DNA of 64,000 nt from Pseudaminobacter salicylatoxidans (GTDB taxonomy: Bacteria > Pseudomonadota > Alphaproteobacteria > Rhizobiales > Rhizobiaceae), in the NCBI RefSeq assembly GCF_003148475.1, contig NZ_QGGG01000002.1, forward strand, positions 140,171-204,170. The letters are read 5' to 3'. The notes beneath the pieces were generated by a model. That model did no database searches. It was not told the origin of the DNA and was given only the letters and a program-made list of their open reading frames with translations. Positions 46,926-57,529 of the stretch are shown piece by piece (within the stretch, counting starts at the first letter, position 1; each line of letters begins with the position of its first letter). Both the position numbers and the translations under genes were made by a program.

Positions 46926-47374
46926 GCCGGCCCATAAACCTGAACCGCGCGTTTTTCGAAGGCTTCCACGAACATGCGGAAGGCGCGGTCGAACATCGCC
47001 CCCATCAACGCGCCGAGTACGCGGCTCTTGAATTCGTACTCGATGAAGAAATGGATGTCGGTGGCACCGTCGTCGCGCGCGTCGAAGCGCCAGATATTCG
47101 TCAGATATTTGAACGGCCCGTCGAGATATTTCACGTCAATCGTGGTCTCGTCCGGCTTCAGATGCACCTGGCTGGTGAAGGTCTCGCGGATGGCCTTGTA
47201 GCCGACCGTCATGTCGGCCACGAGCACGGTGCGACCATCGCGTTCCTTGCGCGAACGAACTGTAAGCGCTTCGCACAAGGGCAGGAATTGCGGATAGTCC
47301 TCGACATTTGCGACAAGCGCAAACATCTGTTCCGGGGCATGGGCGACCCGGCGTATGGTCTCGAATTTCGGCAT
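46913..47374 (-). CDS. RatA/COQ10-like START-domain protein
   Basis: 153-aa single-domain protein of the polyketide cyclase/START fold. [39 protein letters not shown] at the N-terminus is characteristic, with the long C-terminal helix LGALMGAMFDRAFRMFVEAFEKRA. The family contains mitochondrial Coq10, which binds ubiquinone, and E. coli RatA, described as a translation inhibitor. In alphaproteobacteria the quinone-binding role is more plausible. Its start is adjacent to the lipA stop (47374 shared), so it is co-transcribed with lipA. Confidence 0.9.
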   Translation of the reverse strand: MPKFETIRRVAHAPEQMFALVANVEDYPQFLPLCEALTVRSRKERDGRTVLVADMTVGYKAIRETFTSQVHLKPDETTIDVKYLDGPFKYLTNIWRFDARDDGATDIHFFIEYEFKSRVLGALMGAMFDRAFRMFVEAFEKRAVQVYGPAQTV

Positions 47375-48351
47375 CAGGCGGAAGCTTTGCCCGACTTTCG
47401 AAGCTGCTCCTCGCGCGCGGCCCTGAGCTTGGCGAAGTCATCGCCGGCGTGGTGCGACGAGCGCGTCAGCGGGCTGGATGCAACAAGCAGGAAGCCCTTG
47501 GTCATGCCGACCGTCTCGTAGGACTTGAATTCCTCCGGCGTGACGAACTTCTTCACGGCATGGTGCTTCCTGGTCGGCTGCAGATATTGGCCGATGGTCA
47601 TGAAATCGACGTCGGCGCTGCGCAGGTCGTCCATAAGTTGCAGAACCTCGTTCCGCTCCTCGCCGAGACCAACCATGATGCCCGACTTCGTGAAGATCGA
47701 CGGATCGAGTTCCTTCACCCGCTGCAGCAGGCGGATGGAATGGAAGTAACGCGCGCCCGGCCGCACCGTGAGATAGTTCGACGGCACGGTTTCGAGATTG
47801 TGATTGAAGACGTCGGGTCTTGCCGCGACCACGATCTCCAGCGCTCCGTCCTTGCGCAGGAAGTCAGGCGTCAGGATTTCGATTGTGGTGGCCGGGTTCA
47901 GCGCACGGATGGCCCGGATCGTGTTGGCGAAATGCTGCGCGCCGCCGTCGTCCAGATCGTCGCGGTCCACCGAGGTGATGACGACATGGGTGAGCCCCAT
48001 CCTGGCCACCGCCTTGGCCACGCTTTCCGGCTCGCTCACATCAAGCGGCAGCGGTCGGCCGGTCGCCACGTTGCAGAAGGCACAGGCGCGCGTGCAGATC
48101 TCACCCATGATCATGAAGGTGGCGTGTTTCTTTTCCCAGCACTCGCCGATGTTGGGACAGCCGGCCTCTTCGCACACGGTCACCAGATTGTGCGAGCGCA
48201 CGATCTCGCGCGTTTCGGCATAGCCCTTGGAAACCGGCGCCTTGACGCGAATCCAGTCGGGCTTGCGCAGCACCTCCTGATCCGGGCGATGCGCCTTTTC
48301 AGGATGCCGCACGCGAGGTGCATTGGAAACGAGATCGACTACAGTAACCAT
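47374..48351 (-). CDS. lipA: Lipoyl synthase
   Basis: 325-aa radical-SAM enzyme inserting two sulfurs into octanoyl groups on lipoyl domains. The auxiliary cluster cysteines are C60, C65 and C71 ([13 protein letters not shown]). The radical-SAM triad is C86, C90 and C93 (CTRACAFC). The C-terminal RSSHHA motif provides the auxiliary-cluster serine. It is located downstream of the PDH genes whose products (PdhB and PdhC lipoyl domains) are its substrates. GTG/ATG choice: ATG at 48351. Confidence 0.97.
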   Translation of the reverse strand: MVTVVDLVSNAPRVRHPEKAHRPDQEVLRKPDWIRVKAPVSKGYAETREIVRSHNLVTVCEEAGCPNIGECWEKKHATFMIMGEICTRACAFCNVATGRPLPLDVSEPESVAKAVARMGLTHVVITSVDRDDLDDGGAQHFANTIRAIRALNPATTIEILTPDFLRKDGALEIVVAARPDVFNHNLETVPSNYLTVRPGARYFHSIRLLQRVKELDPSIFTKSGIMVGLGEERNEVLQLMDDLRSADVDFMTIGQYLQPTRKHHAVKKFVTPEEFKSYETVGMTKGFLLVASSPLTRSSHHAGDDFAKLRAAREEQLRKSGKASA

Positions 48352-48359
48352 GTCCGTTC

Positions 48360-48644
48360 CTAGCGCGACCGTGCCGATTGTGCACGCCCGAATATCCAGA
48401 GAATGATGATTGCGCCTGCAATGGCGACCAGAAGGTTGCCGAAGAAACCGTGAAAACGGAGATCAAGCAAGCCCGCCAACGTGCCGCCGACAAAGGATCC
48501 CGCGATGCCGACAAGAATGTTGGTCAGAAAACCGTGATCACGGTTCATCGTCTTTTCGGCGACATAGCCCGCCAGAAAACCGATGACCAGCATGCCGAAA
48601 AAGCCGACACCCGGCATGCTCATGATTCCGTAGCCTTGATCCAT
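48360..48644 (-). CDS. GlsB/YeaQ/YmgE family small membrane protein
   Basis: 94-aa protein with three hydrophobic segments: [40 protein letters not shown] and [20 protein letters not shown]. Glycine-rich helices and the charged NRDHGF loop match the transglycosylase-associated (YeaQ/YmgE) family, which is linked to envelope or general stress. Function is not established. The position between lpdA and lipA may be accidental; gaps are about 80 and eight bases. An internal ATG seven codons in is an alternative start. Confidence 0.87.
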   Translation of the reverse strand: MDQGYGIMSMPGVGFFGMLVIGFLAGYVAEKTMNRDHGFLTNILVGIAGSFVGGTLAGLLDLRFHGFFGNLLVAIAGAIIILWIFGRAQSARSR

Positions 48645-48723
48645 CGTCGCCTCCGGCGATCCCGTTCATCAGCCCATATAAGCCAGCCGGCGCGGAAACA
48701 ACAGCCCGCGCCGGCATTGCCCG

Positions 48724-50169
48724 TCATGCGTTCAGCGCGCGGCCATAAGCGTCGAGAACGCTTTCCTTCATCATCTCCGACAGCGTCGGATGCGGGAAGA
48801 CCGAATGCATCAGCTCTTCCTCGGTGGTTTCGAGGTTCATCGCAACCACGAAGCCTTCGATCAGTTCGGTGACTTCGGCGCCGATCATATGCGCGCCGAG
48901 AAGCTGGCCGGTCTTCTTGTCGAAAATCGTCTTGATGAAACCCTGGTCCTCGCCGAGCGCGATGGCCTTGCCGTTTGCGCCGAACTGGAAGCGGCCGACG
49001 CGGATGTCGTAACCGGCTTCCCTGGCCTTGGCCTCGGTGAGCCCGACCGAAGCAACCTGTGGGTTGCAATAGGTGCACCCGGGGATTTTCAGCTTGTCGA
49101 GCGCGTGAACGCCCGGAAGATTGGCGATCTTCTCGATGCAGATAACGCCCTCATGTTCGGCCTTGTGGGCCAGCATGGGCGGGCCGGCGACGTCGCCGAT
49201 GGCATAGAGGCCGGGAACATTGGTGCGGCCATAGCCATCGATGACGACGCAGCCGCGATCCGTCTTCACGCCGAGCGCCTCAAGGCCGAGATTTTCGATA
49301 TTGCCCTGCACACCGACGGCCGAAATCATGCGGTCGGCGGTGATTTTCTCAACCTTGCCGTCCTTCATTTCGACATGGGCGGTAATGGAGTTCGCGCCCT
49401 TCTCGACCTTGGTCACCTTGGCTTCCAGCAGGATCTTCATGCCCTGCTTCTCGAATTGCTTTTTGGCGAAGGCCGAGACTTCGGCATCCTCGACCGGCAT
49501 TACGGCGGGCATGACCTCGACCACGGTCACGTCCACGCCGAGCGTGCGGTAGAAGCTGGCAAACTCGATGCCGATGGCGCCCGAGCCCATGACGAGCAGC
49601 GACTTGGGCTTTTCTAGCGGCACCATGGCCTCGAAATAGGTCCAGATCAGCTTGCCGTCCGGCTCAATGCCGGGCAACGCGCGGGGGCGTGCGCCGGTGG
49701 CCAGGATGATGTGCTTGGCCGTATATGTGCCCTCGCCCTTGACGCTCTTGGGCAGCGGGTGCTGCGGCTCCATGGGCTTCTTCGAGGTTTTCGAGACGAC
49801 GATCTCGCCTGGCTTGGAAAGCCTGGCCTCCCCCCAGATCACATCGACCTTGTTCTTCTTCATCAGGAAGCCGACACCGCCGTTCAGGCGCCCCGAAACG
49901 CCGCGCGAGCGATCGACAATGGCCTTGAGATCGGGGCTCACCGAACCCTCGATCTTCACGCCATATCTGTCGGCATGTTCGGCATAATGGAGGATTTCGG
50001 CCGAACGCAGCAGCGCCTTGGTGGGAATGCAACCCCAGTTCAGGCAGATGCCGCCCAGATGCTCGCGCTCGACGATCGCCGTCTTGAAGCCAAGCTGCGC
50101 CGAGCGCACGGCCGTGACATAACCGCCGGGACCCGAGCCGATGATGATGACGTCGTAATTTTCGGCCAC
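48724..50169 (-). CDS. lpdA: Dihydrolipoyl dehydrogenase (E3) of the PDH complex
   Basis: 481-aa FAD disulfide reductase reoxidising dihydrolipoamide with NAD+. FAD motif IIIGSGPGGYVTAVRSAQLG (residues 8-27), redox disulfide C42/C47 (GGICLNWGCIPTK), NAD motif VMGSGAIGIEFASFYRTLG, and the catalytic HPTLSE near the C-terminus. Its place after pdhC indicates the E3 for pyruvate dehydrogenase, although other lpd genes may exist elsewhere. One SGNH hydrolase gene lies between it and pdhC. Confidence 0.96.
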   Translation of the reverse strand: MAENYDVIIIGSGPGGYVTAVRSAQLGFKTAIVEREHLGGICLNWGCIPTKALLRSAEILHYAEHADRYGVKIEGSVSPDLKAIVDRSRGVSGRLNGGVGFLMKKNKVDVIWGEARLSKPGEIVVSKTSKKPMEPQHPLPKSVKGEGTYTAKHIILATGARPRALPGIEPDGKLIWTYFEAMVPLEKPKSLLVMGSGAIGIEFASFYRTLGVDVTVVEVMPAVMPVEDAEVSAFAKKQFEKQGMKILLEAKVTKVEKGANSITAHVEMKDGKVEKITADRMISAVGVQGNIENLGLEALGVKTDRGCVVIDGYGRTNVPGLYAIGDVAGPPMLAHKAEHEGVICIEKIANLPGVHALDKLKIPGCTYCNPQVASVGLTEAKAREAGYDIRVGRFQFGANGKAIALGEDQGFIKTIFDKKTGQLLGAHMIGAEVTELIEGFVVAMNLETTEEELMHSVFPHPTLSEMMKESVLDAYGRALNA

Positions 50170-50184
50170 AATCTTCTCCTGAAA

Positions 50185-50823
50185 TCAGAGCGCGAGCATG
50201 ACCCGCGCCAAGGGCGCGAGCGCTTCGCCAATTTTGCGCGTATTTTCCGCGTCGAGATGGACACCATCGAGCGGCGTTGTGACTGCAACCGAGCCGGCAT
50301 CGAAGAAACCGCAACCGGTTTCGTCCGCCAACCCGGCATAAAGTTCCGCCAGCTTCTGCGAACCCTTGTCACCGCCCGCGAACATTTCCGCGAACTCGAT
50401 GTTCCGGGTGCGCGTAAGCTGCGGCGGCGAGACGAGCAAAATCTCCGGCGCGGCAGCGTCGAGCGGATAGGCATGGCCGCGCACGATCTTCAACAGGCGC
50501 GCCATGCCTTGCCTGGCCGCGAATGGGTTGCCGTGGACCCATGGCTTCATGTCGTTGGAGCCGAGCAGGATGATTACCAGATCGAGCGGCGAGTGCGTGC
50601 CGAGCAAGGTCGGCAGCACGCGCGCGCCATTGCGATCTTCCCCCGCCGTGTGATCGTCGAAGGCGGTCGTGCGACCATTGAGGCCGTCAGCGATGACGCG
50701 AACGCCATCGCTGAGTTCCGCTTGCAACACGCTCGGCCACCTGTCCTCCAGCGCATGGCGCGAAGGACCCTCGGCGTTGTAGCCCCAGGTCAGCGAGTCG
50801 CCGTAGCAGAGGACGGTCTTCAA
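50185..50823 (-). CDS. SGNH/GDSL-type esterase (arylesterase-like)
   Basis: 212-aa hydrolase without signal peptide, so probably cytosolic. Catalytic serine S10 in block I (LCYGDSLTWGYN), N/G in NGRTTAF, block III GSND (residues 88-91), and block V DGVHLDAENT with the Asp-His pair near residue 198. This small form resembles the arylesterase subgroup common in rhizobia. It lies between pdhC (nine-base gap) and lpdA (15-base gap), so it is co-expressed with PDH. The natural ester is unknown; any link to acyl or CoA metabolism is speculation. Confidence 0.88.
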   Translation of the reverse strand: MKTVLCYGDSLTWGYNAEGPSRHALEDRWPSVLQAELSDGVRVIADGLNGRTTAFDDHTAGEDRNGARVLPTLLGTHSPLDLVIILLGSNDMKPWVHGNPFAARQGMARLLKIVRGHAYPLDAAAPEILLVSPPQLTRTRNIEFAEMFAGGDKGSQKLAELYAGLADETGCGFFDAGSVAVTTPLDGVHLDAENTRKIGEALAPLARVMLAL

Positions 50824-50832
50824 GCGCCGCTC

Positions 50833-52173
50833 CTAGACCAGCATGCCCATCGGGTTTTCGATGTAGCGCTTGAAGGCCGCCAGAAGCTCGGCTCCGAGCG
50901 CGCCGTCAACTGCGCGATGGTCAGTCGACAGCGTGACGGACATCACGTTGCCTATTCTGATCTCGCCATTCTTCACCACGGCCCGCTCCTCACCGGCTCC
51001 CACCGCCAGAATGGTCGCATGTGGAGGATTGATGACGGCGGCAAAGTCCTTGATGCCGAACATACCGAGGTTCGATACCGCCGTGGTGCCGCCCTGATAT
51101 TCTTCCGGCTTGAGCTTGCGTTCACGCGCACGCGCGGCGAGGTCCTTCATCTCGTTGGAGATGGTGGAGAGGCTCTTTTCGTCGGCCTTGCGCACGATCG
51201 GGGTGATGAGGCCGCCCGGAATGGAGACGGCAACGCCCACATCCGAGTGCTTGTGCTGCACCATGGCGCTTTCGGTCCATGATACATTGGCGGTCGGCAC
51301 GTCGCGCAAGGCAAGCGCCATCGCCTTGATGATCATGTCGTTGACCGACAGCTTGTAGGCCGGCACGTCGCCTTTGTCCGTCTTGCGGGTCGGCGCGGCC
51401 GCGTTGAGCTGCGTGCGCAGCGCCAGCAATGCGTCGATCTCGCAATCCAGCGTCAGGTAGAAATGCGGGATGGTGGACTTGGCCTCGACCAGGCGGCGGG
51501 CGATGGTCTTGCGCATCCCGTCATGCGGGATGAGCTCGTAGGAGCCTTCCTCGAACAGTTTCAACACCTGCTCGTCGGACATGGCCTTCGGCGCCGGCGC
51601 CGTGGCTGCTGGCGCGACAGACGGCGCTGCCTTTGCGCCGCCGCCTGCGATTGCCGTTTCCACATCCGCCTTCACCACGCGGCCACGAGGACCAGTGCCC
51701 TTAATGGCGGCAATATCGACGCCGGCATCCTTGGCAATGCGCCGCGCCAGCGGTGAGGCGAACATGCGTCCTTCCTGAGAGGCCGGCTTCCCATTCGCCA
51801 CGACGGCCCGCGCAACTTGGGCGACCGGCGCAGGCTGCGGCTTGGCTTCCTCGACCTTTGCCGGGGCGGGCGCTGCGACCTCTGCCTTCGGCGCGTCGCC
51901 GCCAGCCTTGGCAGCCGCGCCGGCATCTTCGCCCTCGCCCGCCAGAATGGCGATCACGGCGTTGACCTTGACGCCCTCCGTACCGGCCGGGACGACCAGT
52001 TTGGCGACCGTGCCTTCATCGACGGCTTCGACTTCCATCGTTGCCTTGTCGGTCTCGATCTCGGCGATCACGTCACCGGGCGAAACCTGGTCGCCTTCCT
52101 TGACCAGCCACTTGGCGAGGTTGCCCTCTTCCATCGTGGGCGAAAGGGCGGGCATTGTTATGTTGATCGGCAT
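50833..52173 (-). CDS. pdhC: Pyruvate dehydrogenase E2, dihydrolipoamide acetyltransferase
   Basis: 446-aa core of the PDH complex. N-terminal lipoyl domain with modified K43 ([12 protein letters not shown]), alanine/proline-rich linker (residues about 85-135), peripheral subunit-binding domain (SPLARRIAKDAGVDIAAIKG), and a C-terminal acetyltransferase domain whose catalytic H419 lies in DHRAVDGALGAELL. It transfers the acetyl group to CoA. It is encoded 14 bases after pdhB. Its lipoyl domain is nearly identical to the one at the start of PdhB. Confidence 0.96.
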   Translation of the reverse strand: MPINITMPALSPTMEEGNLAKWLVKEGDQVSPGDVIAEIETDKATMEVEAVDEGTVAKLVVPAGTEGVKVNAVIAILAGEGEDAGAAAKAGGDAPKAEVAAPAPAKVEEAKPQPAPVAQVARAVVANGKPASQEGRMFASPLARRIAKDAGVDIAAIKGTGPRGRVVKADVETAIAGGGAKAAPSVAPAATAPAPKAMSDEQVLKLFEEGSYELIPHDGMRKTIARRLVEAKSTIPHFYLTLDCEIDALLALRTQLNAAAPTRKTDKGDVPAYKLSVNDMIIKAMALALRDVPTANVSWTESAMVQHKHSDVGVAVSIPGGLITPIVRKADEKSLSTISNEMKDLAARARERKLKPEEYQGGTTAVSNLGMFGIKDFAAVINPPHATILAVGAGEERAVVKNGEIRIGNVMSVTLSTDHRAVDGALGAELLAAFKRYIENPMGMLV

Positions 52174-52187
52174 ATGCGCGCCCTCCC

Positions 52188-53591
52188 TCAGCCGCGATAG
52201 GTGACGGCTTTGACGGCCTCGACCACCTCGTCAACGCTCGGCAATGCGAGCTTCTCGAGATTGGCGGCGTAAGGCATCGGCACGTCCTTGCCGGCGATGG
52301 TGATGACCGGCGCATCCAGATGATCGAAAGCGCGCTGCGAAACCTGATTGGCGATATGGTCGCCGATCGAATTCTGCGGAAAGCCCTCTTCTACGACCAC
52401 CAGCCGGTTGGTCTTCTTCACCGATTCAATGATCGTGTCGTAATCGAGTGGACGGATGGTGCGCAGGTCGATGATCTCGGCGTCGATGCCCATCTCGCGC
52501 AACTCGGCCTCGGCCTTCAGCACATAGGTCATGCCGATGCCGAAGGACACGATGGTGACGTCCTTGCCCTGCTTGTGGATACGCGCCTTACCGATCGGCA
52601 GCACGAAATCATCCAGCTTCGGCACATCGAAGGAATGGCTGTAGAGGATTTCGTTCTCGAGGAAGATCACCGGGTTGGGATCGCGGATCGCGGCCTTGAG
52701 CAGACCCTTGGCGTCGGCTGCCGTGTAAGGCATCACGACCTTGAGGCCGGGAATATGGCTGTACCAGGCCGCGTAGCACTGCGAATGCTGGGCGGCGACG
52801 CGGGCGGCCGCGCCGTTGGGGCCGCGGAACACGATCGGCGCACCCATCTGGCCGCCGGACATATACAGCGTCTTGGCGGCCGAATTGACGATCTGGTCGA
52901 TCGCCTGCATGGCGAAGTTGAACGTCATGAATTCGACGATCGGCTTCAGCCCGGCCATCGCCGCGCCGACGCCGACGCCGGCAAAGCCGTGCTCGGTAAT
53001 TGGCGTATCGACCACGCGGCGGGCGCCGAACTCCTGCAACAAGCCCTGCGTGATCTTGTAGGCGCCCTGATATTCGGCGACTTCCTCGCCCATGACGAAG
53101 ACGTCCTCGTCGCGGCGCATCTCTTCGGCCATCGCGTCGCGCAGCGCCTCGCGAACCGTCATGGAGACCATTTCGGTACCGGCCGGAATGTCGGGATCGG
53201 CAGCGACTTCGACCTTGGGTGCGGCGGGAACCGCTGCGCCTTTGCCGGCCCCATCGACCTGGGCCGACGCAGGCGCCGGAATTTCGGGCTCATTCTTAGC
53301 TGCCGACGAGGCAGCGGGAGCCGCCTTGGCCACGTCTTCGGCGCTTTCGCCTTCTCCCAGCAGCACGGCGATCGGCGTGTTTACCTTGACGCCTTCGCTG
53401 CCGGCGGGAATCAGGATCTTTCCAAGCGTACCTTCGTCTACGGCTTCGACTTCCATGGTCGCCTTGTCGGTTTCGATTTCAGCGATCACGTCGCCGGGCG
53501 CGACCTTGTCACCTTCATTCTTGAGCCATTTGGCAAGGTTGCCCTCTTCCATGGTCGGCGAGAGCGCGGGCATGAGAATTTCGATCGGCAT
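52188..53591 (-). CDS. pdhB: Pyruvate dehydrogenase E1 beta subunit with N-terminal lipoyl domain
   Basis: 467 aa, longer than a plain E1 beta (about 330), because residues 1-80 form a full lipoyl domain with K43 ([12 protein letters not shown]), followed by an Ala-rich linker to about 140. The transketolase-like beta domain then begins [20 protein letters not shown], with [21 protein letters not shown] and [17 protein letters not shown]. With PdhA it decarboxylates pyruvate on thiamine diphosphate. The extra lipoyl domain is a known alphaproteobacterial trait. 15 bases after pdhA. Confidence 0.96.
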   Translation of the reverse strand: MPIEILMPALSPTMEEGNLAKWLKNEGDKVAPGDVIAEIETDKATMEVEAVDEGTLGKILIPAGSEGVKVNTPIAVLLGEGESAEDVAKAAPAASSAAKNEPEIPAPASAQVDGAGKGAAVPAAPKVEVAADPDIPAGTEMVSMTVREALRDAMAEEMRRDEDVFVMGEEVAEYQGAYKITQGLLQEFGARRVVDTPITEHGFAGVGVGAAMAGLKPIVEFMTFNFAMQAIDQIVNSAAKTLYMSGGQMGAPIVFRGPNGAAARVAAQHSQCYAAWYSHIPGLKVVMPYTAADAKGLLKAAIRDPNPVIFLENEILYSHSFDVPKLDDFVLPIGKARIHKQGKDVTIVSFGIGMTYVLKAEAELREMGIDAEIIDLRTIRPLDYDTIIESVKKTNRLVVVEEGFPQNSIGDHIANQVSQRAFDHLDAPVITIAGKDVPMPYAANLEKLALPSVDEVVEAVKAVTYRG

Positions 53592-53606
53592 GTCTCTGCC
53601 CTCCCC

Positions 53607-54650
53607 TTACAGCAAGATGTCGGTGTAGAGCTCGGATACATCCGGCTCGGGATCGGTCTGCGCGAACTCCGCGGAATCGGCGACGATGTCGCGCACTTCC
53701 CTGTCGATGGCCTTGAGATCGTCCTCGCTCGCCCACTTCTTGTCCAGCAGACGCGCCTTCACCTGCTCGATCGGGTCGTGCTCGGAGCGCATCTTCTGCA
53801 CTTCCTCCTTCGACCGGTACTTGGCCGGGTCGGACATCGAGTGGCCGCGATAGCGGTAGGTCAGCATCTCGAGGATGATCGGGCCCTTGCCCGAGCGGCA
53901 CCATTCGGTGGCAAGGTCTCCGGCTGCCTTCACCGCGCGCACATCCATGCCATCGATCTGAATGCCCGGAATCTTGAACGATGACCCGCGCTGCGAAAAA
54001 TCGGTCTCGGCCGACGAGCGCGTGACGGAGGTGCCCATGGCGTAGCGGTTGTTCTCGATGATGTAGATCACCGGCAGCTTCCACAGCGAGGCCATGTTGA
54101 AGCTTTCGTAGACCTGGCCCTGGTTGGCGGCACCATCGCCGAAATAGGTCAGGGTGACATTGTCGTTCCCGCGGTAGCGATTGGCGAATGCCAGGCCGGT
54201 GCCAAGCGACACCTGCGCGCCGACGATGCCGTGGCCACCATAGAAATTCTTCTCCTTGGAGAACATGTGCATGGAGCCGCCCTTGCCCTTGGAGTAGCCT
54301 CCACGGCGCCCGGTCAGCTCGGCCATCACACCACGCGGCGACATGTCCATCGCAAGCATATGACCATGATCACGATAGGCGGTGATCATCTGGTCACCTT
54401 CACGCAGCGACATCTGCATACCGGTGACGACGGCCTCCTGGCCGATATAGAGGTGACAGAAGCCACCGATGAACCCCATGCCGTAGAGCTGACCGGCCTT
54501 CTCTTCGAAGCGCCGAATCAACAGCATGTCGCGGTAGGCCTTGAGATCCTGGTCCTTGGTGAATTCCGCGGGCTTGGGCGCCATTGGCGCTGAACTGGGT
54601 TTACCGTCCGCTCTGGATTTCGCGGACGCCTTCCTGGCGGCAGAAGCCAT
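53607..54650 (-). CDS. pdhA: Pyruvate dehydrogenase E1 alpha subunit
   Basis: 347 aa from the ATG at 54650 (MASAARKASAKS); a longer in-frame extension to 54788 is cysteine-rich and unlike the family. The thiamine diphosphate motif GDGAANQGQVYESFNMASLW...ENN is near residues 180-210. The phosphorylation-loop-like YRYRGHSMSDPAKYRSKEE region follows. The N-terminal 40 residues are a basic Ala/Ser/Lys linker typical of alphaproteobacterial PdhA. First gene of pdhA-pdhB-pdhC-(SGNH)-lpdA. Confidence 0.95.
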   Translation of the reverse strand: MASAARKASAKSRADGKPSSAPMAPKPAEFTKDQDLKAYRDMLLIRRFEEKAGQLYGMGFIGGFCHLYIGQEAVVTGMQMSLREGDQMITAYRDHGHMLAMDMSPRGVMAELTGRRGGYSKGKGGSMHMFSKEKNFYGGHGIVGAQVSLGTGLAFANRYRGNDNVTLTYFGDGAANQGQVYESFNMASLWKLPVIYIIENNRYAMGTSVTRSSAETDFSQRGSSFKIPGIQIDGMDVRAVKAAGDLATEWCRSGKGPIILEMLTYRYRGHSMSDPAKYRSKEEVQKMRSEHDPIEQVKARLLDKKWASEDDLKAIDREVRDIVADSAEFAQTDPEPDVSELYTDILL

Positions 54651-54822
54651 GCAACACTCCCTGACAATGTCTCTTTCCGGACATTGGAAGGAGCGCACGC
54701 CCCTTCCGATTGAGAGTGAAGCTATCACGCTACGCAGCCTTTCGCCATGCGGAAAATGCATGGCAGGCATGCAGCTAAATGCCTGCAATCATTGATAATA
54801 TTTACGATTAACCGGGCTCTGG

Positions 54823-55149
54823 TTAATTCGTCCAATCCGACGAGCGGATGATCGTAACCTCATCCGAATGAGACAGATTCAGCGCCTTGCGGGCCTGCTC
54901 GTCCAGCATATCCTTTTCCAAAGTACCGTCATGCAGAAGCTGAACACGCCGCTCAAGCTCGACGCGCTGCGATCTTATCGTATCAAGCTGCGCCTGCAAA
55001 TCCGCCGCGCGCGCCTGAAGCTGGTACTTGGAATAGATGCCAAGCTCGCCGTGATAGGCATGGAAACCGAAATAGGAGAGAACCAGAATGGCAAGGCTCG
55101 GCACGATGAACCGGCCGGTGTTTCTCTCTCGATGCTGACGTGTCCACAT
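54823..55149 (-). CDS. ftsB: Septum formation initiator family protein (FtsB/DivIC-like)
   Basis: 108-aa bitopic membrane protein: short cytoplasmic N-terminus (MWTRQHRERNTGR), one helix (FIVPSLAILVLSYFGFHAYHG, residues 14-34) and a periplasmic coiled coil with heptads (LQARAADLQAQLDTIRSQRVELERRVQLL). FtsB-type proteins link FtsL/FtsQ in the divisome; in alphaproteobacteria the homologue lies between eno and pdhA as here. No cell-division partner is nearby. An 8-bp inverted repeat (54763-54770 with 54779-54786) downstream may end its transcript. Confidence 0.88.
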   Translation of the reverse strand: MWTRQHRERNTGRFIVPSLAILVLSYFGFHAYHGELGIYSKYQLQARAADLQAQLDTIRSQRVELERRVQLLHDGTLEKDMLDEQARKALNLSHSDEVTIIRSSDWTN

Positions 55150-55257
55150 GGCGCATTTCCCTTATAGGGATTGTTTTGCGCCATCATGCTTAATGTCCGG
55201 TTACGAGCGCTGGAATTCAGCAAACCGGAAAGCGCGATGCGTAAGCCTGCGCAAAGA

Positions 55258-55287
55258 AAACGCGGGCAGGTTTCCCCGCCCGCGTTT
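55258..55287 (-). terminator. Rho-independent terminator of eno
   Basis: Perfect 10-bp arms AAACGCGGGC (55258-55267) and GCCCGCGTTT (55278-55287) with a 10-base loop. Read leftward the stem ends in TTTTCTTT. It lies 36 bases after the eno stop and before ftsB. Confidence 0.85.
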
Positions 55288-55322
55288 CAGATTTCGCCCT
55301 CAGATGATGAGTCGGCCTGCCG

Positions 55323-56636
<1,314 letters not shown>

Positions 56637-56692
56637 TTAGCGAAAGGCGATGAAAACGCAATGCGGAACGCTTGGCCGGCGGCAGCGCCGGC

Positions 56693-57529
56693 TCAACCCG
56701 ACTTGGCGACGCGGTCGAGCGCGATCAGCTTTTCCAGAAGCGCAGGCATATCCTTCAGCGGCACCATGTTGGGGCCGTCCGACGACGTCGAATTGTCGGG
56801 ATCCTCATGCGTTTCAATGAAGACGCCGGCTACCCCGACCGCAACCGCGGCGGATGCCAGGGTCTTCACGAAACGCCGCTCGCCACCCGACGAACCGCCC
56901 TGCCCGCCCGGCTGCTGCACCGAATGGGTTGCGTCGAAAATCACCGGCGCGCCCATGTCCGCCATGATCGGCAATGCGCGCATATCCGACACCAGCGTGT
57001 TGTAGCCGAAGGAGGCGCCGCGTTCGGTGACCAGCACATTTGCGTTGCCGGAGCCCGTGACCTTGCCGATCACATTTTTCATGTCCCAGGGAGCAAGAAA
57101 CTGTCCCTTCTTCACGTTGACGATCTTGCCGGTCTTCGCCGCGGCCACAAGCAGGTCCGTCTGCCTGCTCATGAAAGCCGGGATTTGCAGCACATCGACC
57201 ACTTCGCCGACGATCGCGCACTGCTCTTCGGTGTGGACATCGGTCAGAACCGGAATGCCGAATTCCTTGCGCAGATCGGCAAAGACAGGCAGCGCCGCCT
57301 CCAGGCCTGCACCTCGTGTCGCGCCCAGCGAGGTGCGGTTCGCCTTGTCGAAGCTCGACTTGTAGACAAGCCCGATGCCCAGCCTTGTCGTCAGCTCCTT
57401 CAGCGCGCCCGCCATATCGAAAGCGTGCTGGCGCGACTCGAGCTGGCAAGGGCCGGCGATCAGCGCCAGCGGCGCCCTGTTGTCGAAAACGACATTGCCG
57501 ACAGTAACTGTCGAGTTCGGCGTGGTCAT
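56693..57529 (-). CDS. kdsA: 3-deoxy-8-phosphooctulonate (Kdo-8-P) synthase
   Basis: 278-aa cytosolic enzyme condensing arabinose-5-phosphate with phosphoenolpyruvate for the Kdo of lipopolysaccharide. Motifs [19 protein letters not shown] (residues 18-36), [29 protein letters not shown], and [19 protein letters not shown]. The product of eno, phosphoenolpyruvate, is its substrate. ATG at 57529 overlaps the stop of the VOC-protein gene by four bases. Confidence 0.96.
   Translation of the reverse strand: MTTPNSTVTVGNVVFDNRAPLALIAGPCQLESRQHAFDMAGALKELTTRLGIGLVYKSSFDKANRTSLGATRGAGLEAALPVFADLRKEFGIPVLTDVHTEEQCAIVGEVVDVLQIPAFMSRQTDLLVAAAKTGKIVNVKKGQFLAPWDMKNVIGKVTGSGNANVLVTERGASFGYNTLVSDMRALPIMADMGAPVIFDATHSVQQPGGQGGSSGGERRFVKTLASAAVAVGVAGVFIETHEDPDNSTSSDGPNMVPLKDMPALLEKLIALDRVAKSG

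Noticed and set aside
50833-53591. Repeated lipoyl-domain sequence as an assembly artefact or recent gene duplication
   Set aside because: The copies differ at several residues and lead into different downstream domains, the standard alphaproteobacterial PdhB/PdhC arrangement.
52320-53984. A 554-codon open frame on the plus strand opposite pdhB/pdhA
   Set aside because: It mirrors strongly coding minus-strand genes; its product is rich in Asp, His, Arg and Gly without family motifs, as expected for antisense frames in GC-rich DNA.
54763-54786. GCAGGCAT/ATGCCTGC inverted repeat after ftsB as a terminator
   Set aside because: The stem is good but no T-run follows on the relevant strand; noted under ftsB rather than called.
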